The position numbers and the translations under genes were made by a program. Below are positions 5,665 to 7,840 of a DNA stretch of 7,840 bases, in pieces. Position 1 is the first letter of the stretch. Each line of letters begins with the position of its first letter. Origin of the DNA: Planctomycetota bacterium (GTDB lineage: Bacteria > Planctomycetota > PUPC01 > JABMSA01 > JAUWKK01); contig JAUWKK010000119.1 in assembly GCA_030614245.1 (NCBI GenBank), positions 1-7,840 on the forward strand. Direction: 5' to 3'. Below the pieces are notes generated by a model that worked only from the letters and a program-made list of their open reading frames with translations, made no database searches and was not told the DNA's origin.

Positions 5665-7101
5665 TCACCACGTGTATCGCACGCGATAGGTGATCACCCG
5701 CTCGGCGTCTTTCGGCACTTTCACGTCGAAGGCGATCGTCCGCGAATCGAGCTTGGTGAAGTCGTGGTTCTTCTCGATGATCTCCCACTGGCTCCAGCGA
5801 TACAGCTTCTCGACCACCTTGACGTTTACATCCTGTTCTTTGTGGTTGCGCAGCTTGATCTCGAAGGCCTCTTCGATGACTCTGTGTGCGGGCTTCTTGA
5901 AATCGGTCTGCTTGCGCTCGCCTACGACGTCGAACGCATCGCCGACGTAAAGCACGAGCTTCTCGTCGCGCGGGGTGTGCGCGATCTTGTCTTCACCGAT
6001 GAACTCGAGCGACTTGTCGGCATCGTCGCGCTTGTAGACGCGCACCTTGCCGGCAGGCAGTGCGAAGCCGAGCCCGTGAGCCTTGCGGTTCTCGATCTCC
6101 AGCAGGACGTTGACCTTCTTGTTGCTCTGCGTGCCGAAGTTGCGGTCTTCGCTGCGGCGATAAGGGGACCAGCTTATCTTGGCGCCGTCGTAGATGTACT
6201 TCTTCGTGGCGGTCACGCCGGTGGCGTTGATAAGCTCGATCTGCTTGACCTGATTGTTGTTGACGGTCGACGGCTCGGGCAGTTTGTAGAGATGGTATTC
6301 GCCGAAGACCTTGCCCGGATCGGGGCCTCTCTCGGCGGTCGGCGGGAGCTGCGAGATCTGCTTGAAATACTCCGGCCCCCATCCGAAGCGATCGCGCCGC
6401 CCGCTCACCTGCCCGGCCAGCAGCTTGATCTTCGCGTCCTTATAAGTCGTGCCGGCCCTGTTGGTGATGGTCACCCATCCGCTCAGATCGACCTTCGTGT
6501 CGTCGGCGTTGGCCACGGCGGTGTAGTCGACCTTCCAGGAGATATTGTTGGCCACGTAGCTGAGCTTCACCAGGTGCCGCCCGCCCTTCGCGGCGTTGAC
6601 CTGCCAGACGAGCGTCGGCTTGGTAAGCAAGCCTTCGGGCAGCGAGCCGAACTTGATGCTCTTGATGTTCTCGCCGCGCTGGATCATGCTCAGGCCGCCT
6701 TTGGCACCCTGGATGACGATCTGCGCGCCATCGTAGCTCATCAGCTTGCCTTCGTAGATCCGGCCGTCTTTAGTCAGGATCGCCACCTGCTGGTCGATGT
6801 ACTTCTTCAGCAGTTTGTCGGCACTGACGAGGTCGAACTCGTAGTTCTGTTCGAGGATGGTGGTGCCGTCAGGATCGGTGAGCGACTTGAAGTGCACGCT
6901 TGTGGCGTCGATGGTGGCAGCGACGTCGCGGAAGCGCACCGTGCTCCGCCCCTGTTGCAGCTCGATGTGGCGGCGCTCCTTCACCACGGCGAAGTTCTTG
7001 TTGTAGACGGTCAATTTGACGCCGGGCTTTTCTTCGGCCGCCTCACCGGCGACGGCGGAAACCGCCAGCATCGCGATCAGCAGAATCGTCAAGTTACGCA
7101 T
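5665..7101 (-). CDS. Exported DUF4139 domain-containing protein
   Basis: A 478-residue protein with a signal peptide (MRNLTILLIAMLAVSAVA, likely cleavage after residue 18). The N-terminal part has the family's opening pattern (LTVYNKNFAVVKERRHIEL at 30-48, then the TIDATSVHF segment at 63-71). A small beta-barrel-like region follows (KDGRIYEGKLMSYDGAQIVI, about 111-130). The DUF4139 domain begins near PTLVW (162-166), continues with the signature LSYVANNISWKVDY (180-193) and GWVTITNRAGTTYKDAKIKL, and runs to the C-terminal VRYTW. Length and architecture fit a full-length member. The family is widespread in bacteria, related to the mucoidy-inhibitor MuiA group, and has no firm biochemical role. 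AAGGAG at 7110-7115 is 8 nt before the ATG and supports the start. A paralogue lies 56 bp upstream on the same strand. A long plus-strand frame covers the entire gene but is a codon-register shadow. Confidence 0.92.
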   Translation of the reverse strand: MRNLTILLIAMLAVSAVAGEAAEEKPGVKLTVYNKNFAVVKERRHIELQQGRSTVRFRDVAATIDATSVHFKSLTDPDGTTILEQNYEFDLVSADKLLKKYIDQQVAILTKDGRIYEGKLMSYDGAQIVIQGAKGGLSMIQRGENIKSIKFGSLPEGLLTKPTLVWQVNAAKGGRHLVKLSYVANNISWKVDYTAVANADDTKVDLSGWVTITNRAGTTYKDAKIKLLAGQVSGRRDRFGWGPEYFKQISQLPPTAERGPDPGKVFGEYHLYKLPEPSTVNNNQVKQIELINATGVTATKKYIYDGAKISWSPYRRSEDRNFGTQSNKKVNVLLEIENRKAHGLGFALPAGKVRVYKRDDADKSLEFIGEDKIAHTPRDEKLVLYVGDAFDVVGERKQTDFKKPAHRVIEEAFEIKLRNHKEQDVNVKVVEKLYRWSQWEIIEKNHDFTKLDSRTIAFDVKVPKDAERVITYRVRYTW

Positions 7102-7157
7102 TGCTCTTGCTCCTTAATTGTGCACTTCCAGTGCCCTCTGGTTCAGTCCAACTGGCG
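7102..7157 (-). other. Short gap between the two DUF4139 genes
   Basis: 56 bp separate the stop of the upstream paralogue from the start of the second. The gap holds the AAGGAG site and a weak 5-bp stem-loop (GCACT 7122-7126, AGTGC 7130-7134) with no T-tract. The spacing fits co-transcription. Confidence 0.5.
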
Positions 7158-7840
7158 CTACCACGTGTAGCGCACGGTATAGGTAATAGCTTTCTCGCTG
7201 TTGGCCGGCACGACGATCTCGAACCGCAACGTGCGAAAATCGATCTTCTTGAACGGCGTGTCGCGCTTGATGATGTCCCAGTTGGTGTATCGGTACATTA
7301 CCTCTTCGACGTTCACTGTGGCGGGTGCGTCCTTGTGGTTGCGGATGCGAACGCGAATGTCTTCTTCGATCACGCGGCGGGCCGGCCGCCGGAAGCCCGT
7401 CTGCTTGCGCTCGCCGACAAGGTCGTAAGCATCGCCGATATAGAGATCAACCTTCTCGTCCTTGGGCGTGTGGTCGATGTTGTCGCCGCCGATGAACTCC
7501 AGTTCGCCGTCGGTGTCGCGCTTGTAGACGCGGACCTTGCCCTTCGGCAGCGGCATGCCCATATTGCTGGCCTTGTCGTTCTTGAACCTCAGCCGCGCCG
7601 TGACGGTCGTGTTATACTCGCTTCCGAACTGCGGATCGCGGCGGCTGTAGCCCCCTCGCGTGCGGAAGCCTCGGTAGGTGTAGACCTTCTTCACGGGGAT
7701 GCCGCCGGCGTTGAGCAGTTCAATCTGTTTGATCTGCCGGTCGGCCAGCGTCGAGCGTCGCCCCAGCGTATACAGATGATACTCGGCGAACGCCTTCTCC
7801 TTGAACGCGGGCACTCCGCCGTCACCCTTGGTCAGACTCA
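7158..7840 (-). CDS. DUF4139 domain-containing protein, N-terminus beyond window edge
   Basis: The C-terminal 226 or so residues of a second DUF4139 protein. The frame stays open to the window edge, reading SLTKGDGGVPAFKEKAFAEY upstream of the first possible start, so a GTG at 7814 is internal. Alignment by eye with the adjacent full-length gene is continuous from AEYHLY through KQIELLNAGG, GKVRVYKRD, LEFIGGDNI, VGERKQTGF, RRVIEE and RNHK to the shared C-terminal VRYTW, with a little over half the residues identical in the last 128 positions. The pair is therefore a tandem duplication, old enough to have diverged considerably. In the family the missing N-terminal half would hold the signal peptide and the beta-barrel-like region. 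Being first in the visible minus-strand run, it is upstream of and probably co-transcribed with the second copy. Confidence 0.92.
   Translation of the reverse strand, partial: SLTKGDGGVPAFKEKAFAEYHLYTLGRRSTLADRQIKQIELLNAGGIPVKKVYTYRGFRTRGGYSRRDPQFGSEYNTTVTARLRFKNDKASNMGMPLPKGKVRVYKRDTDGELEFIGGDNIDHTPKDEKVDLYIGDAYDLVGERKQTGFRRPARRVIEEDIRVRIRNHKDAPATVNVEEVMYRYTNWDIIKRDTPFKKIDFRTLRFEIVVPANSEKAITYTVRYTW

Noticed and set aside
5629..7170. Long plus-strand open frame as a coding gene
   Set aside because: It is the codon-register shadow of the DUF4139 gene, which has a signal peptide, ribosome binding site, family motifs and a neighbouring paralogue.
7814..7814. GTG at 7814 as the start of the second DUF4139 gene
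   Set aside because: The alignment with the full-length paralogue shows that about half the protein lies upstream, beyond the window.

Overview
The window looks like a piece of a moderately GC-rich bacterial chromosome. A Planctomycetota-type source (Phycisphaerae-like) is my best guess. It rests on three things: a tandem pair of secreted DUF4139 proteins, two secreted proteins of a kind I associate with that group, and palindromic intergenic elements whose translation resembles a peptide often seen in mis-annotated planctomycete and acidobacterial genes. This is recognition from memory, not a search result. I see no tRNA, rRNA, CRISPR array, transposase, integrase or phage gene.

Plus strand, 1-3554: signalling followed by glycogen synthesis. 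The window opens inside a soluble sensor histidine kinase (end of a PAS-like domain, GAF, coiled coil, HisKA, HATPase). Next comes a stand-alone receiver-domain response regulator with a strong ribosome binding site, then glgC (glucose-1-phosphate adenylyltransferase), which very probably starts at a TTG. The two gaps between these genes each hold a different palindromic element (about 1683-1739 and 2197-2256).

Junction, 3555-3852: a convergent intergenic stretch. It holds a strong imperfect hairpin (3792-3832) and, on the minus strand, a weak candidate for a small lipoprotein.

Minus strand, 7840 down to 3853: four exported proteins in one direction. In transcription order they are a DUF4139 protein (only its C-terminal part is in the window), a complete DUF4139 paralogue 56 bp downstream, a 380-residue exported protein with an N-terminal beta-rich domain and a helical, possibly HEAT-like, C-terminal half, and a 151-residue exported protein that resembles the N-terminal domain of its neighbour. 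The 148-bp gap between 5665 and 5516 makes it uncertain whether the two pairs share a transcript.

How the genes work together: the kinase and receiver are a plausible cognate pair, and their position upstream of glgC allows a link between a phosphorelay and carbon storage, although the receiver has no output domain. The minus-strand genes are probably envelope or extracytoplasmic proteins of unknown role. I see no defence system or novel enzyme cluster. The most interesting material is the set of intergenic palindromes and the exported gene cluster.
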